The position numbers were made by a program, and so were the translations under genes. A stretch of DNA of 64,000 bases. Source: Lonicera japonica (taxonomy: Eukaryota > Streptophyta > Magnoliopsida > Dipsacales > Caprifoliaceae). The stretch covers positions 33,887,234 to 33,951,233 of the forward strand of contig CM038471.1 of assembly GCA_021464415.1 (NCBI GenBank). Direction: 5' to 3'. Below are positions 35,101 through 46,990 of the stretch, piece by piece (the stretch's first letter is position 1; every line of letters begins with the position of its first letter). The notes under the pieces are model-generated. The model saw only the letters and a program-made list of their open reading frames with translations, did no database searches and had not been told where the DNA came from.

Positions 35101-38100
35101 GAAGACAAAAGACTTGGATCAAGTGAGATGCATTAAGGACGAAGAAGGTAATGTCTTGGTTAAAGAACAAGACATACAAGAGAGATGGAAGAACTATTTT
35201 CACAAATTATTTAATGAAGGTTACGAGATTTTAGCATGTGGAGATGAGCTGAACATGCGAGAGGATGACCAAAATTTCACCTTTTATCGCAGAATTCAAG
35301 AAAAGGAAGTGAAAGAAGCATTGATACGAATGGATAGTGGTAAAGCAGTTGGGCCAGATAGTATACCTATTGAGGTTTGGAAGGGTCTAGGTGATAAAGG
35401 CATTGGTTGGCTCACAAGGTTTTTCAACAAGATATTGAGGTCAAAGAAGATGCCGGAAGAATGGAGGAGAAGCACCCTAATCCCGATTTATAAGAATAAA
35501 GGGGATATACAAAATTGCGCCAATTACAGGGGGATTAAACTCATGAGTCATACTATGAAGTTATGGGAAAGGGTGATTGAGCGGAGACTAAGAAAAGAAA
35601 CCAGCATTTTAGATAATCAATTTGGTTTTATGCCCGGAAGGTCGACCATGGAAGAAATTTACTTGTTGCGGCGTTTGATGGAGCAATATCGGAGGGATCA
35701 AAAGGACCTACACATGGTTTTCATTGACTTGGAGAAGGCATACGATAGGGTACCCAGAGAGATTTTGTGGAAAGCCCTAGAGAAGAAAGGGGTTAGGATT
35801 GCCTATATTCGTGTTATCAAGGACATGTATGAAGGAGCTATGACTAGTGTGAGAACACATAGTGGGTCCACAGAAGATTTTCCTATAACTATAGGACTAC
35901 ACCAAGGGTCAGCTTTGAGCCCTTATCTGTTTACCTTGGTCTTGGATGTACTCACGGAACACATTCAAGAGCCAGCACCGCGATGTATGCTGTTTGCAGA
36001 TGATATTGTCCTAGTGGGTGAGTCCAGAGAAGAGCTAAATGGGAAGGTGGAAACTTGGAGACAAAATTTAGAAGCGCATGGCTTTCGTTTAAGCAGAAGT
36101 AAGACAGAATACATGGAGTGCAAGTTCAATAAAAGGCGGAGCACTACTAACTTAGAGGTAAAAGTTGGGGATAATGTCATACCACAAGTCACTCGGTTTA
36201 AGTATCTTGGATCCATTATACAAGAAGATGGGGAGATAGAGGGAGATGTAAATCACCGGATTCAAGCAGGATGGTTGAAATGGAGGAAAGCTTCGGGTGT
36301 GTTATGTGATAAAAAGGTACCACTCAAGTTAAAAGGAAAATTCTATCGTACCGCGGTTAGACCAGCAATGTTGTATGGGACTGAGTGTTGGGCGGTCAAA
36401 AGCCAACACGAGAATAAACTAAGTGTAGCTGAGATGAGAATGTTGAGATGGATGAGTGGCAAGACTAGGAAAGATAAGATCAGGAATGTTACCATCAGAG
36501 AGGGAGTTGGGGTGGCACCTATTACAGAAAAGATGGTTGAATCTCGACTTAGATGGTTTGGGCATGTATGGAGGAGACCTGCAGATGTCATGGTTAGGAG
36601 AGTTGATCATATGGAGGGAAGCCTAGTTGTTAGAGGCAGAGGAAGACCTAGAAAAACTATAGGTGAAACTATTAAGAAGGATTTAGAGGCGAATGGTTTC
36701 ACTAGAGATATGATTCACGACAGACCACTATGGCGTCGTTTGATCCATGTAGCCGACCCCACCTAGTGGGATAAAGGCTTGTTGTTGTTGTTGTTGTTGT
36801 TGTTGTATTCTTATATATTTACATAGCAAAATATTTAAATATCATTACATCAAACAAATCAGTAATATAAACCTCAAAAAATATTATCAGATATCGACCC
36901 ATTCATCTATTATAACGTTTTTTGGCCCTACTTTTGCTTTGATTCCTTCAGTTGATTTTTCTTAATAGTTATAATTCATTGTCATGCAAAATGTTGTAAC
37001 TCAATAAATAATGTTTGTGATGTACATGTTTGCAAGTCTTGAAGAGAACTACGAATTTATTCATTAAATTTAGATACCTAGTACCTGATAAGTATCCAAG
37101 AGTATCCCTGATGTATCAGTAATTAAGTATTTATCCATTAATTATGGATAAATAAAAATAAATATCCAATATGTATCCAAGAGCGTTTGGAGAATATCGG
37201 TATACGATAGGGATTGCTACCTTCTTCGAAGTATCCATGCTTCTTAGGTCTGTACAATAAGGAACTTACCTAAACTTAACTTCTTCCTTCACCTAATATA
37301 TGGCACATTGTTATATGATATATTGTCCGGCTTATCCTAAACACTCGAGCTAACACGAGGTGCGCAAAAATATATCCTCAAAACCACAAACCTGTAACTC
37401 ATGAGCTTAAAGTGTCCATCAGGAGGCACAAAGGACAGGATTTGTTGGGATTCCCATGGCCGAAACCGAACACAAGGGTGGAATTGCACGTCGTTCAGAA
37501 TGGAAGGGTTTGCAAATGTGAGTGTCAAATCAGGAAGCCCCGAGAGATGAGAATTCAATTGGACCTCCCCATATATCTCACATTTCACCAGGACCCCATC
37601 CCTGAAAGTCATGAGAAAAGAGAAAATTTGTTAGCCCTCAAAGTTATCTTATGCAATTGAAAGGACCACACAAGCAAATAAACATATAAATAAGGGCTGA
37701 TATCGCACAAACAAGTTCCTGCTTTGGCCATAGTAAAAACTGCAGCAATTGACTGTGTTAGGAACTTGTCTCTTTCAAGTAGGGATTCTTAATTCGAGAC
37801 AAAGTGAGTAATAGGATTCGGTGAGTTGACAAGATTTTGGTTAATTGGGCCAAAAATTTGGTGTGTCATGGTGACTTGGTGGCTCTAGTTTGTTTCATTA
37901 TTATAAGTAACAGTAACGGTTTTGGTTTTGGAGCTAACACTACTTTTTTTTTTTGATCCGAAACAAAATGCTTTATTAAATAGGAATATAAAAGCATTAC
38001 AAAGATGAGAGCAATCTTGGTGAACCAGCAGTCCACCAAGCCCCTTAAATCCTCTAGCTAACTGAGGGAAAACAAGAAGAATGAAAAAAAACAGTAAACC

Positions 38101-41100
38101 AGCTCCAAACAAATCTCCATCACTGGATAAGCTAACACTACTTAAACCTAGTCAAATCTGCTGTTTCGAGGTTTCAACCTGTCTTTGAAACATGCTCCGA
38201 AAAAGAAGCAACCCAGCAAATACTCCCTTCGTCTCCTTTTTAGTACATAATCATGTACGATATCTAATGCGGGGTGGTAGCAAGGTTAAAGGAGGAAGAG
38301 CATTGTATTCGACCTGGGATCTTGAATCCACAAGAAAAAGAGATAATTCTCAAAATTCTGATATACTGATTAAAGGTTGATCTATTGTATAAGGGGCATA
38401 AGCTTATTTATACTACTAAAAACTAAAATCCTAGACTCACGTTATGTAATAGATCGACCCTTTATCAGTATATCAAAATTCTTGGAGAATTTTTTCACTC
38501 TTTCTTGTGGATTTAAGTTGCCAGCCTCTTCCTCCTTTTTAATATACTTTGCCTCATGTTCTTAATGCGAAATTAGATTTACCCCCTGTTTTCATAATTA
38601 TTAGACTTTGCCCCCTGCATGCAAGGGAATCATAAAGAAATTATGCAAAAATGGGGGGAAAAGTTTAATATTTTTAACGTAATCATTTGACTTAGTCCCC
38701 CGTTTTTATGTAAATCTTTGAGATTCCCCCACATGTTAGGGCAAAAATCTAACTATTATGAAAACAGGAGGATAAGTCTAAATTACACATATAAAATGGG
38801 TGGCAAAGTAAAAAAAAAACCCAAAAATAAGAGTAAGAAAGCGTAGTTGATGCCTGTTTATAATTGCATCCATTTGTTCAACAAGATTAACATAAACGTC
38901 ATTGTTTGAGTGCTTGAGGTCTGCTGTTCTCCATGGAACACAAGAGGCTGTAGCACCTGGAAGGGTGTTGCTCACATTCGAACTGTTACCCGTCACCACA
39001 CTCATCATTTTGCTCATAATGTTTGGAGGAGCTATCATCTCCCTCAAAATATTAAGTTCAGTTGTGAGAGGGAATCCATTATCAATCATCTCATCCAGAA
39101 GCTGCAAATTCCAATAACCCAACAAATATACAATTAAAAAAGAAACTTAAATCGGAAATGGGGGATGCTTGGCAAGCACTATGAATAATGTATGACAAGA
39201 ACTTTCAGAATACGTATATACACATATATATTGCCAGTCTCCATGCCGACAGTCCGTAGGCAGACTGGACTTTTAGTGACAGTTTTCCATCCGTAAATGT
39301 ATCTCCAAAAGCATTGGTGATGGAAAACTCTTGCTAAAAGTCTGCATACAGAAGGTATGTACGAGATACGAACTATATATATATATATATTCTTTACACA
39401 AGTATTCTTATATAAGTAATATCTTCTTAACAGCTACCTTCAAAGAATTGTTGAGATTTATAAGATCAAGAGCACTCATGGAGGCGAGTATATTTCAATT
39501 AGATGATGTAATATAATCATGTCCTAAAATTGATTTTACACGATAATGTTTCATCATTATTTAACGTATGCGATTCTTGACCACATTTATAAATGAATTC
39601 CCTTTTCTTTTATTTTGTTACCAAATCTTATAATTCGATTCATGATGAGGATTATTCATACATTTTTCAGTCATGATTTGACAACTCTGCTCGGTATCTT
39701 TTCGGGTTTGCAAAGAGGGATTTTTGGAGAATGTTCAGGGATTGCTATTACATGAGCTTTCTCTTCGTGATATTAAAATTTTAAATCATATAGTTACTGT
39801 TACGAGCTTGGATATATATAGAACTTGTGAACAGTTACACGTGCACGTGTAAGTCTTATTAAAGCACCAGCTCCAATGAAAAAAATTAATACGGCATTTG
39901 CTGAAATAATTTCTCATAAATTACAATCTAGACGATGGATGGTCTTTCTTCTGTCCCACATAAGAAATATTATTCACTTCCAGTAAAAACAGTGGACATA
40001 AAAACCTGTCAAAAATGAGGAGAAACAAATGAAAGAGAATATCTTGGGTACCTCATAAACGATAACAAAGTTATCCTTTATTATATCCTCATTTAACACT
40101 CCAAGATAATCTGAGAGAACATCAGCTACTCTGCAAAGGAACTAAAATATAACCCGTTAAAGAGTACAATGATATTTGAAGTTTACAGCATATATAACGA
40201 CAATCTACATTGTAAAGAACAGTTCAGCTGTAAACATCCATACTTACGATTCATATGGAGAAACATGTACTCACCTCAGCTCAAAAATGATAGCCCGACT
40301 TTGACTTTGGTTATTTTTCAAAAAAACCACAAATTACAACCTAATCAATGGTCAAGGATACCAAAAAAAATTCATCATGAGATTTTGGTTATTCCCCAAA
40401 AGGAATGATAAAAGGTCAAAGACAGCCATGGAGTATATAAAACTTATATTTCCCAACACCATCATATCCTAATGCCCCCTTTTTAACTAAAAACTATTAT
40501 AATATGATATTTATGTTACATACAACTGCTTATTGCAACATCTTGCAAGATCATAATCATGCATAAGTTCTTTGTAGATCAAAAGTTAGATATCAGAGTA
40601 ATCCACCTTAAGCAAACTGCAATTAAAAGAACTTAATTATATTATTTTGATACTACCACAAACCTACTGAGGGAAGTTTAACAGTAGATGGATAATATAT
40701 CGTTCCATCAAGCATCAACTAAAAAATGCCTTTAATGATGTATTCCAGGTCACATTCTTAGTGCAATAAAGAAATTGAACCCAAATGCATGCGGTGTTAG
40801 ACACATGAGCCCATCAAAGTTGTTAATATTTTCAAATGCAGATAGAAAACCCAATATGACAAACATAAAATGATGAACTTAAGTTGAATTTCAAGTGTGG
40901 CAAGTAAGTGTTCATTCAAGGTACATTATTCCTTAGTAAGAAAATAGTAAGCATTCAAATGTAAAAGAAAATTAGTGGCACGAACTAAAATTTGAGCACG
41001 CTCACCTCAATTGCCATCAGTGGTGGCATTTCAACTTGGGTGCAGGCTAAGAATGTGATCCCCTTGCGAACAATTTGGAAAAGGTAGTGCGTTGGTGATG

Positions 41101-41849
41101 CGATTACCGGCAAAAGCTATTAGCCACAACCAAAAAAGCACAAAATTCACCAAATGAGGTTCAAATTTACCCAAAATTAGATCAATAATTCTTGAAAGAT
41201 ACAAGCTGCGACATGTTTTTAGGCTCATGACGTGTCATCTATGCATTGAATAGCAGGAACCTTTTTATAAATTCTACAGACCCCGTGGCCAGTTCACTAA
41301 CTAATGTACTGGCGACGCGTAACTGTGTCATCCAAATGTGTCCTCGGTGTGTGTCCACTTAAGATTAATACCCCAAAGGACTAATCAAAAAAACACTTAA
41401 AAAGTTTTAAAGAAATATTAATTGGATCTCAACTGCACTATCAATTACGTAATTAGGTACCTTGAAGGAATCACCTTGAGATACTGATTGTTCCCAAAAC
41501 CAATCACAAATTGACCGATCCACCCAATGACCCGACAGCTGTTTCTCCAGAATTACCTCACTGTAATCACAAAATCGAAGCAACATCAAATCCTTTTTAA
41601 TCTCAATTCACTACACATTGATTAATAGAAAGAACATTTATCCAAATAAAACATCACAGTAAGCACTCCACAATTAGTGTAAAATGGGGTATCATAATTA
41701 ATATAAAGTGGAGTGGATTATTTAGGGTTTTGATTTGTGCAGTTTCAAATTAAAGTGAGAAAAAGTAGGCAAATAGAAGGAAGTGATGAGATTGTTATGA
41801 TTAATTATACATACCCAGAATCTGACAGAAGAAAAATACACTGCAACAT
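32139..41849 (-). CDS. AP3M: AP-3 complex subunit mu, eight exons
   Basis: This medium adaptin of the AP-3 coat recognises cargo sorting signals for Golgi/endosome-to-vacuole transport. Exons (minus): 41849-41815, 41560-41461, 41116-41006, 40141-40052, 39101-38854, 37601-37392, 33187-32980 and 32384-32139. They total 1248 bp and 415 aa, the length I recall for the Arabidopsis protein. The N-terminal longin-like part begins [20 protein letters not shown] and includes [19 protein letters not shown]. The mu-homology domain starts near residue 175 ([18 protein letters not shown]) and includes [37 protein letters not shown] and [12 protein letters not shown]; it ends near [12 protein letters not shown] and [16 protein letters not shown]. 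All introns are GT-AG except intron 5, whose donor must be GC (CAG|GCATCA). Intron 6 houses an intact LINE and intron 5 several MITE-like repeats. Confidence 0.95.
33724..36805 (+). mobile_element. Intact RTE-clade non-LTR retrotransposon
   Basis: The element is bounded by a perfect 16-bp target duplication TATTCTTATATATTTA (33708-33723 and 36806-36821). It ends, as plant RTE elements do, in a short 3' UTR (GGGATAAAGGC) followed by a (TTG)n microsatellite tail at 36778-36805 instead of poly-A. One long ORF fills almost the whole 3082 bp. It is inserted in AP-3 mu intron 6, antisense to that gene. The perfect duplication and open frame suggest a young, possibly competent copy, although the 5' UTR is only four bases, so the 5' end may be truncated. 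Confidence 0.92.
33728..36766 (+). CDS. RTE LINE endonuclease/reverse transcriptase
   Basis: A 1012-aa protein starting at the first in-frame ATG inside the element. The apurinic/apyrimidinic-type endonuclease occupies about 62-305: [17 protein letters not shown] (catalytic Glu96), [15 protein letters not shown] and [13 protein letters not shown], ending in [10 protein letters not shown]. The reverse transcriptase spans about 525-800: [62 protein letters not shown] (first catalytic Asp667), [10 protein letters not shown] and the catalytic FADD at 756-759. The C-terminal part ([40 protein letters not shown]) is the usual RTE thumb and tail. No stop or frameshift interrupts it. Confidence 0.93.
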   Translation: MDKRYKSVNARSLPRSNALDRPSPVTNEQGPLHRRLGVVKNKQGFPHLCERVRVKKLVHDRRIRFGTWNIGTLTGKSMEIVDTMIRRRINFMCLQETKWVGAKAKELDTSGFKLWYTGKVKSRNGVGIIVDKWWKKDIVDVKRVGDRILALKFVVEQDTFNVISAYAPQVGCEEHLKIKFWEDLEGLIQGIPLREKIFLGGDLNGHVGSSSENYRGVHGGYGIGVVNTEGKSILDFSSAYDLMVANTCFKKREEHLITYKSGAACSQIDFFLFRKGDRKSCMDCKVIPGESLTTQHRVLVMDIRVKGKVKRRGQGKVSRIRWWHLKGEKQRIFQHKVLEGGFWEANGSANDMWDKAAEGIRKIAKETLGESRGCGPRDKESWWWDDSVQDKVKVKRKCFKAWSLCKNAENWESYKEAKKETKKAVSESRTKAFDGLYQSLGTKAGEKAIYRLAKGRERKTKDLDQVRCIKDEEGNVLVKEQDIQERWKNYFHKLFNEGYEILACGDELNMREDDQNFTFYRRIQEKEVKEALIRMDSGKAVGPDSIPIEVWKGLGDKGIGWLTRFFNKILRSKKMPEEWRRSTLIPIYKNKGDIQNCANYRGIKLMSHTMKLWERVIERRLRKETSILDNQFGFMPGRSTMEEIYLLRRLMEQYRRDQKDLHMVFIDLEKAYDRVPREILWKALEKKGVRIAYIRVIKDMYEGAMTSVRTHSGSTEDFPITIGLHQGSALSPYLFTLVLDVLTEHIQEPAPRCMLFADDIVLVGESREELNGKVETWRQNLEAHGFRLSRSKTEYMECKFNKRRSTTNLEVKVGDNVIPQVTRFKYLGSIIQEDGEIEGDVNHRIQAGWLKWRKASGVLCDKKVPLKLKGKFYRTAVRPAMLYGTECWAVKSQHENKLSVAEMRMLRWMSGKTRKDKIRNVTIREGVGVAPITEKMVESRLRWFGHVWRRPADVMVRRVDHMEGSLVVRGRGRPRKTIGETIKKDLEANGFTRDMIHDRPLWRRLIHVADPT
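37946..38129 (-). mobile_element. 5'-truncated LINE 3' end
   Basis: A 184-bp insert between identical 14-mers AGCTAACACTACTT (37932-37945 and 38130-38143). Read on the minus strand it ends in TTTAATAAAGCATTTTG, then TTTCGGATCA and a poly-A tail (T-run on the plus strand). Target duplication plus A-tail shows retroposition; the tail resembles plant L1-type LINE ends. It lies in AP-3 mu intron 5. Confidence 0.75.
38287..38545. repeat. Inverted repeat in AP-3 mu intron 5
   Basis: The left arm (38287-38386) and right arm (38445-38545) are imperfect inverted copies sharing GGAGGAAGAG, AATCCACAAGAAA, TTCTGATATACTGAT and GATCTATT-like words. The loop is about 60 bp. The transcript could fold into a hairpin. 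It is probably a MITE or two inverted element fragments. Confidence 0.7.
38571..38783. mobile_element. Nearly palindromic fold-back MITE in AP-3 mu intron 5
   Basis: The left arm (TTAGATTTACCCCCTGTTTT, then CATAATTATTAGACTTTGCC) and the inverted right arm (from 38783 leftward, with CTGTTTTCATAATAGTTAGA) pair over about 90 bases each, leaving a loop of about 30. It lies about 70 bases inside the intron from the unusual GC donor. Confidence 0.7.
38852..38853 (-). other. Inferred GC splice donor of AP-3 mu intron 5
   Basis: Exon 5 must end ...ATA AAC AG to complete the Arg codon with the first G of exon 6. The next bases are GCATCA and no GT exists for more than 30 bases downstream. The intron is therefore GC-AG, with a weak match to the usual AG|GCAAGT. 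Confidence 0.7.
39223..39382. mobile_element. TATATA-flanked MITE, family shared with 54039
   Basis: The left end reads ATATATTGCCAGTCTCCATG and then GACTTTTAGTGACAGTTTTC; the inverted right end reads ATATATAGTTCGTATC and then GACTTTTAGCAAGAGTTTTC. The inner GGACTTTTAG..GTTTTCCATC arms pair closely. The element is in AP-3 mu intron 4. Confidence 0.6.
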
Positions 41850-44009
41850 CTCTGTCTATCAATCTGTGATTAGGATCGATGGAAATAGTTTGAAAGAGTA
41901 AAGATTTTGAAGAATTGATTCGAAAAAATGATCTCGTTCTCGAGGCACCGCAACAAAGTCTCTCTGTGGAATTGGGTTTTGGATCCGGGTACAAACTTAT
42001 TCCGGGTGGGTCTTCAAAACCAGAGTCTAGCAAACGATCAGGATGCTCCTTAAAAAAAACAGAAAAAAAGGGCCACCATTTATATCACAAATACTCTATT
42101 TGTTACGAACACCTCTAAAAGTAAATTTTTAATTATTAATACCCCTTAAGATTCGCCTAATAAAATATAAGTACAATATACACTTATCCTATTTGAGGAG
42201 AATTTATTTATAATAACTCGCCTAATATCAAGTAACGGATTATTGAAGTGTTTTTCAAATGAGGCCCGCCTAATGAGGGATGAGTCTACTTACATAAACT
42301 CAATTTATATGAGCAAAGTGTGTTATTAGGTATTCACCTAACATTAGGCAATAGAGGGGGTGTTTGTGACAAATAAGATAGTGTTTAAATGTGTTTTTAG
42401 TTAAATTTTGAAGGGAGTATTTGTGACAGATTTAAAGAGTATAAATAACACCACCCTAAAAAAAAGGGCTATGAACGCACCGCTTTTGTTGTCACAAACA
42501 TCCTTTACACTTTACACCTCCTACTATAAAAAAAATCATCTCCAACATCCCACTCCACTATTCTCTAACTTAATAACCATAATTATGTTAACAGAGTGTT
42601 TCACATATGGACCAATCCGCATGGATTGGTCCAAAGACACGTAGAAGACCCATTTTACTCATTTACTTATCCACGTATCCAAACATGCAAATTTCAACTC
42701 AAAATAAGTAAAAAAAATGTTTATCTTTCTTCTTTGTTTCTTTCTGTCCATCCCAACCTAATACTTATCAACCTGCCGATGTCAGACTCTGACCTGCACG
42801 TCCATGCCAATAATTCGGTCAAATTTCGACTAATGCCTCCTGCTTAGCAGTGGTGAAATCTCCGACGACAAATGCAAAGGCGTACCTCTCAATTCGTAAC
42901 CATTCTCCTTAACTCCGGCTTTCTTAGCTAAACCAAAATCCGCATCCTCTTTCTCTTTGTAAATATTTGGCTGGAATTTTTTGGAATCTGACCATCATTC
43001 TTGTTGAGATTCTTTCATATTTCTTTCTCTAAGCCTCAATAAAAACATTATAAGTCTTTTGCAAATCTTTGCTTTGTAAAAACAAAATCCAAATTTATGT
43101 CCCTAAATTTGTAGAACATCTTTGCTTGAATATGATTGTTTATGTGGTGCATTGGCCGAAAGACGAAGATCTTCCAATTTGGGCATATCTTACTACTAAT
43201 AAAAAATTATTAATTTGGGATGATGGTGGTTTTAATTTTATAGAAAAAGATCTTCCATTACTGTTTTTCTAGAGTTGCTATTAGTATATTTAATTTTTGG
43301 TCTAATCATCATCTTTTAAAAAGCCATTCTCTCTCTATGGATATCAAAATCTAGCAATTTAGGCCACATCAGTACACTAGACTGTTAATCATTTTCCTAG
43401 GAAACCTAGATGGGAAATTGATGGAATATTCTCTGAATTGGGTTTCAAACTCAGATAGCAAGAAAAAAAAAGTTAGAGCTAAGCCTTAACATAACTTAGT
43501 TCGAGTGTGATTTGGGTTTTGAGGGAAATAGAAAGGACTGATTTGTGTACGATGAGAAAAAGAGGAACGAATAGGGATAGATAAACACATTTTTCTTCCT
43601 TTCATTTTTTTAATTTTGAATTAATGTTTAGGGTGATAACTGTTGCTAGCGGTGGTAATAGTAGCAGTGGTGAGGTTGTGGAGGAGGATGGTTTGACCAT
43701 TTGTTTTAATTTTTTTTTGTATTTCGTTAATTGGGTGTTTGGTTAATTGACCAATCAAAAAAGTAATAAATCTTGAAGAAGCTTCGCCATCCAGTGTTGA
43801 AGCAGCGTGTTGAGAGAGATGATTAGTTAATGTAGGCATGGAGTTAGGAGAGAGTGAAAGTGAAAGAAACCTTGAGAGAGAATAAAGGGGATTTTTTTTT
43901 TTATTTTTATTAAAGGGGTTGTTTATTTGATGTCTTAAATTGAAAAAGGGGTTAAGCGAGATTTGGGTTCAATCTGTAAGGATTGGACCATATAGGAAAT
44001 GCTCTGATT
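41850..44009. other. Promoter-side flank of AP-3 mu and intergenic DNA
   Basis: Immediately upstream (right) of the AP-3 mu ATG is its likely 5' UTR and promoter. Beyond about 42100 the DNA is A+T-rich, with several related phrases (for example CCTAATATTAGGC-like words at 42160-42350 that recur near 45060-45300). No coding similarity was recognised. Confidence 0.45.
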
Positions 44010-44465
44010 ATGTTAATACTCTCCTATCTTCATTGATACTCACTTGACATTGAACATCTCGAATTTCATTAATAACTTAAGGTATGGCCCATTTTTTTAG
44101 ATATAATCGTCCAATTTATAGTAAGTAAATGTGTTAATACTCTCTAGTCCTTGGGAGAGTATATTCATTAATACTCGTTCAACATTAAGCATTTGGAATT
44201 TCATCAATAGCTTAAATTACAGCGCATTTTCTAAAATATAGTTGTCTAATTTACGTTGAGTAAATGTGGTAAAACTCTCCCGTCATTGGGAGAGTATCTT
44301 CATTGTTACTCGCTCAATATTGAGTATATGAAATTTCAGCAATAGCTTAAATTACGGCGCATTTTTTGAAATATAGTCGTCCAATTTATGTTGAGTAAAT
44401 GCGGTAAAACTCTTCCGTCATTAGGAGAACATCTTCATTGTTACTCGCTCGACATTAAGTATTCT
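44010..44465. repeat. Diverged tandem array, period about 121-136 bp
   Basis: Units begin near 44011, 44132, 44268 and 44402 (the last is partial). Each carries a version of TTAATACTCTCC / AAAACTCTCC, TCATTGATACTCGCTC, AAATTTCATCAATAGCTTAA and TAGTCGTCCAATTTATG. Divergence between units indicates an old duplication series. Confidence 0.75.
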
Positions 44466-44511
44466 GAAACTTAAACAGATCTTTGGATATGATTTTTTTT
44501 ATTTTTTTAGA

Positions 44512-44515
<4 letters not shown>

Positions 44516-44546
<31 letters not shown>

Positions 44547-44690
44547 TGTTTTCTAGTTTTGTTTTTCTTTCGTTTTAAAATATATATATATATATATATA
44601 TGCGTGTGTGTGTGCAAGCGCATATATGTGTATATATATGTATGTTTTGAAGAAGAAGGAGGAAGAGAAAGAATCCATATTCTTTTATTT

Positions 44691-44728
<38 letters not shown>

Positions 44729-44795
44729 TTATGTATATATATATGTTTTGAAGAAGAGGAGGAGGAGGAGGAGGAGGAGGAGGAGGAGGAGGAGG
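44516..44795. repeat. Cluster of TA and GGA microsatellites
   Basis: TA repeats occur at about 44516-44543, 44580-44602 and 44693-44726, with TG-rich spacers. A pure GGA/GAG run lies at 44756-44795. A phrase TATGTTTTGAAGAAGA precedes two of them (44638 and 44740), indicating a duplicated segment. The open frame across the region is low-complexity and not a gene. Confidence 0.85.
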
Positions 44796-45553
44796 TGAGG
44801 GGGTGGTGAAAGATTGTAGTATTGTTTTATTGTAATTAATGATTAATTAATTAAATTAATTAATAGTTAACCTTTGAATAAAAAAGTGAAATAAGAGAGT
44901 GATGGGAATAAAGTTTATTTTAATATTAATAAAAATTTTAGAGGGTGTTACTGATAAACAAAAGAGGATGTATTTATCACCGCCATTTAAAAAAGGGCAG
45001 TGCATATTTACACTCTCTATATTTAGCAAACATACTTTAAACTAAATTTTTAATCACGAACACCTCCTAAGATTCACTAAATGGGAGGTGAGCGTAGTCA
45101 CATGCACTCGCCCCATTAGGTGAGAGATTGTTTTCTTTGTAAGGACTTACTTAACATCAAATAATATAGTATTAGAATATTTTTCAAATAAAATCCGTTT
45201 GATAAAATGTAAGTGCATTTACATAAATTCGATCCACATAAAATGAGTATGTTGCTAAATACTCATCTACTATCATATAATGAAAAAATATGTTTTTAAT
45301 AAATATATAAATTTTAAAATATATTTTTAATTAAATTTTAAAAAAATATTTGTAACAAATTTAAGGACATAAATAATGCCACCTTTAGACAAATATAAAG
45401 TATGTTACCGTACCAGGAAAGTACATTGTCAGTGGAGATGAGAGACCGCAAGCCATCAAATAAACATTCATTCAACTAAATAGTACTAGCACACTATAAA
45501 AACATCCACATCTATATTATAAAACAATAATATATCTCATATTAATTAATAAT

Positions 45554-45992
45554 GGTATTAATATTTTTAAACCATTATATCATTTTTTTTATTCATAATA
45601 AGATTTTAAATGAACTCAATATTTACTCGCACATTGAACATATACACAAATATAACTTTTATATCTCTTCACTTTTTTACAACATTTGTGTCTCATCAAA
45701 TTTTTAAAAAACTTTCAAATGCCATAACTTTAAATTTACAAATCTAACTTTAATAAAATTTATATATTGTAAAGGTATTAATATTTTTAAACCATTATAT
45801 TATTTTTTTATTCATAATAAGATTTTAAATGAACTCAATATTTACTCGCACATTGAACATATACACAAATATAACTTTTATATCTCTTCACTTTTCTACA
45901 ACATTTGTGTCTCATCAAATTTTTAAAAAACTTTCAAATGCCATAACTTTAAATTTACAAATCCAACTTTAATAAAATTTATATATTGTAAA
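45554..45992. repeat. Recent tandem duplication, unit 220 bp
   Basis: Copy 1 (45554-45773) and copy 2 (45774-45992) run from GGTATTAATATTTTTAAACC to TTTATATATTGTAAA with only a few differences. The flanking DNA is A+T-rich with no genes. Confidence 0.9.
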
Positions 45993-46217
45993 TATATTCA
46001 TCAAGATTTACAAAACAAGATACATTCCGATTATTAAATTATGTATAAAAAAAATCAAAATATGTTATAAAACATTACAACTATAATAGCATACTTAACG
46101 TATTTCTAACTCATTAGTTATTGAAAATATTACACAATAAATAAAAGATACTGAAATAAAATTAAAAATAAGAAAATATTCCGATCGAATATATTCCAAT
46201 CCGAACATTGCCAAATT

Positions 46218-46244
46218 GGGGGGTGGGGGGTGGGGGGGGGGGGG
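46218..46244 (+). repeat. Poly-G tract, quadruplex-prone
   Basis: Runs of six, six and thirteen G separated by single T bases form a potential intramolecular G-quadruplex. It stands out in otherwise A+T-rich DNA. Runs like this are also a common sequencing and assembly error site. Confidence 0.8.
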
Positions 46245-46569
46245 ATTTAATATTAGGGACAAACCTATCTTAAATATATTTTTTTTTACTTTTAAATACA
46301 CTCATAAATCATTACATTATAAAAAGGTCGAGGCGATTTCAGGTCTAATTGGACAAGTAAGACATGTCTCTGGCGATGACGGTTATATTTTAGTTGAACA
46401 GTTTGTTTTTGCGATACCTTATCTATTTCCATCCCTAGGTTATATACAGTCATACACATCTTCGATCCTCACATTTTTCATGTAATTATATTTTATTTAA
46501 TTATTATTTTTTGTTCTTTTTATCGTATTAGATGGAACGGGTTTACCCTACTATATATAATTAAATAAT

Positions 46570-46602
<33 letters not shown>

Positions 46603-46606
<4 letters not shown>

Positions 46607-46990
46607 GGAAGTTTCAAGTTACACCGGTGTAAGATTAATAAGTTTTATACCCATCCATAACTTTTTCTCATATTCGTAATTTATCAATTATACCGTTAGA
46701 TAAGTCATTTTTGTTGTCTTTATCAAGCATGCAAAATTTTAAATCGATCCGATATTTGGAACTATATAATCACTATTTATTTTTATTTAATTTTTGCAAG
46801 GTTCATAATTCAATATATTACATGATTATGATAAGAGACTTCTGCATTTTCGATTAATTTAATTTTTTGCATGCATATTTGAGACATCATAATTAACTAA
46901 TTTAACGGCTAAATTAATTGATTAAAAGTTATTGACAGATATAAAACTTTATTAGTTTACACTGTGCGTAATTTGAACCCTCCCCTATAT
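46603..46990. mobile_element. MITE with about 70-bp inverted termini inside a TA repeat
   Basis: The left end (TATGGGGAAGTTTCAAGTTA, then CACCGGTGTAAG...AGTTTTATACCCATCCATAA) is mirrored by the inverted right end (TATAGGGGAGGGTTCAAATT, then ACGCACAGTGTAAAC...AGTTTTATATCTGTCAATAA). The left end abuts an AT microsatellite (46575-46604). About 390 bp, non-coding. The TA-rich target suggests a mariner-like or other TA-targeting family. Confidence 0.75.

Noticed and set aside
38221..38240. TACTCCCTTCGTCTCC as a second Stowaway
   Set aside because: Only one terminus is present; no inverted partner with a TA target was found nearby.
44559..44798. 79-codon open frame
   Set aside because: It is the translation of TA and GGA microsatellites.
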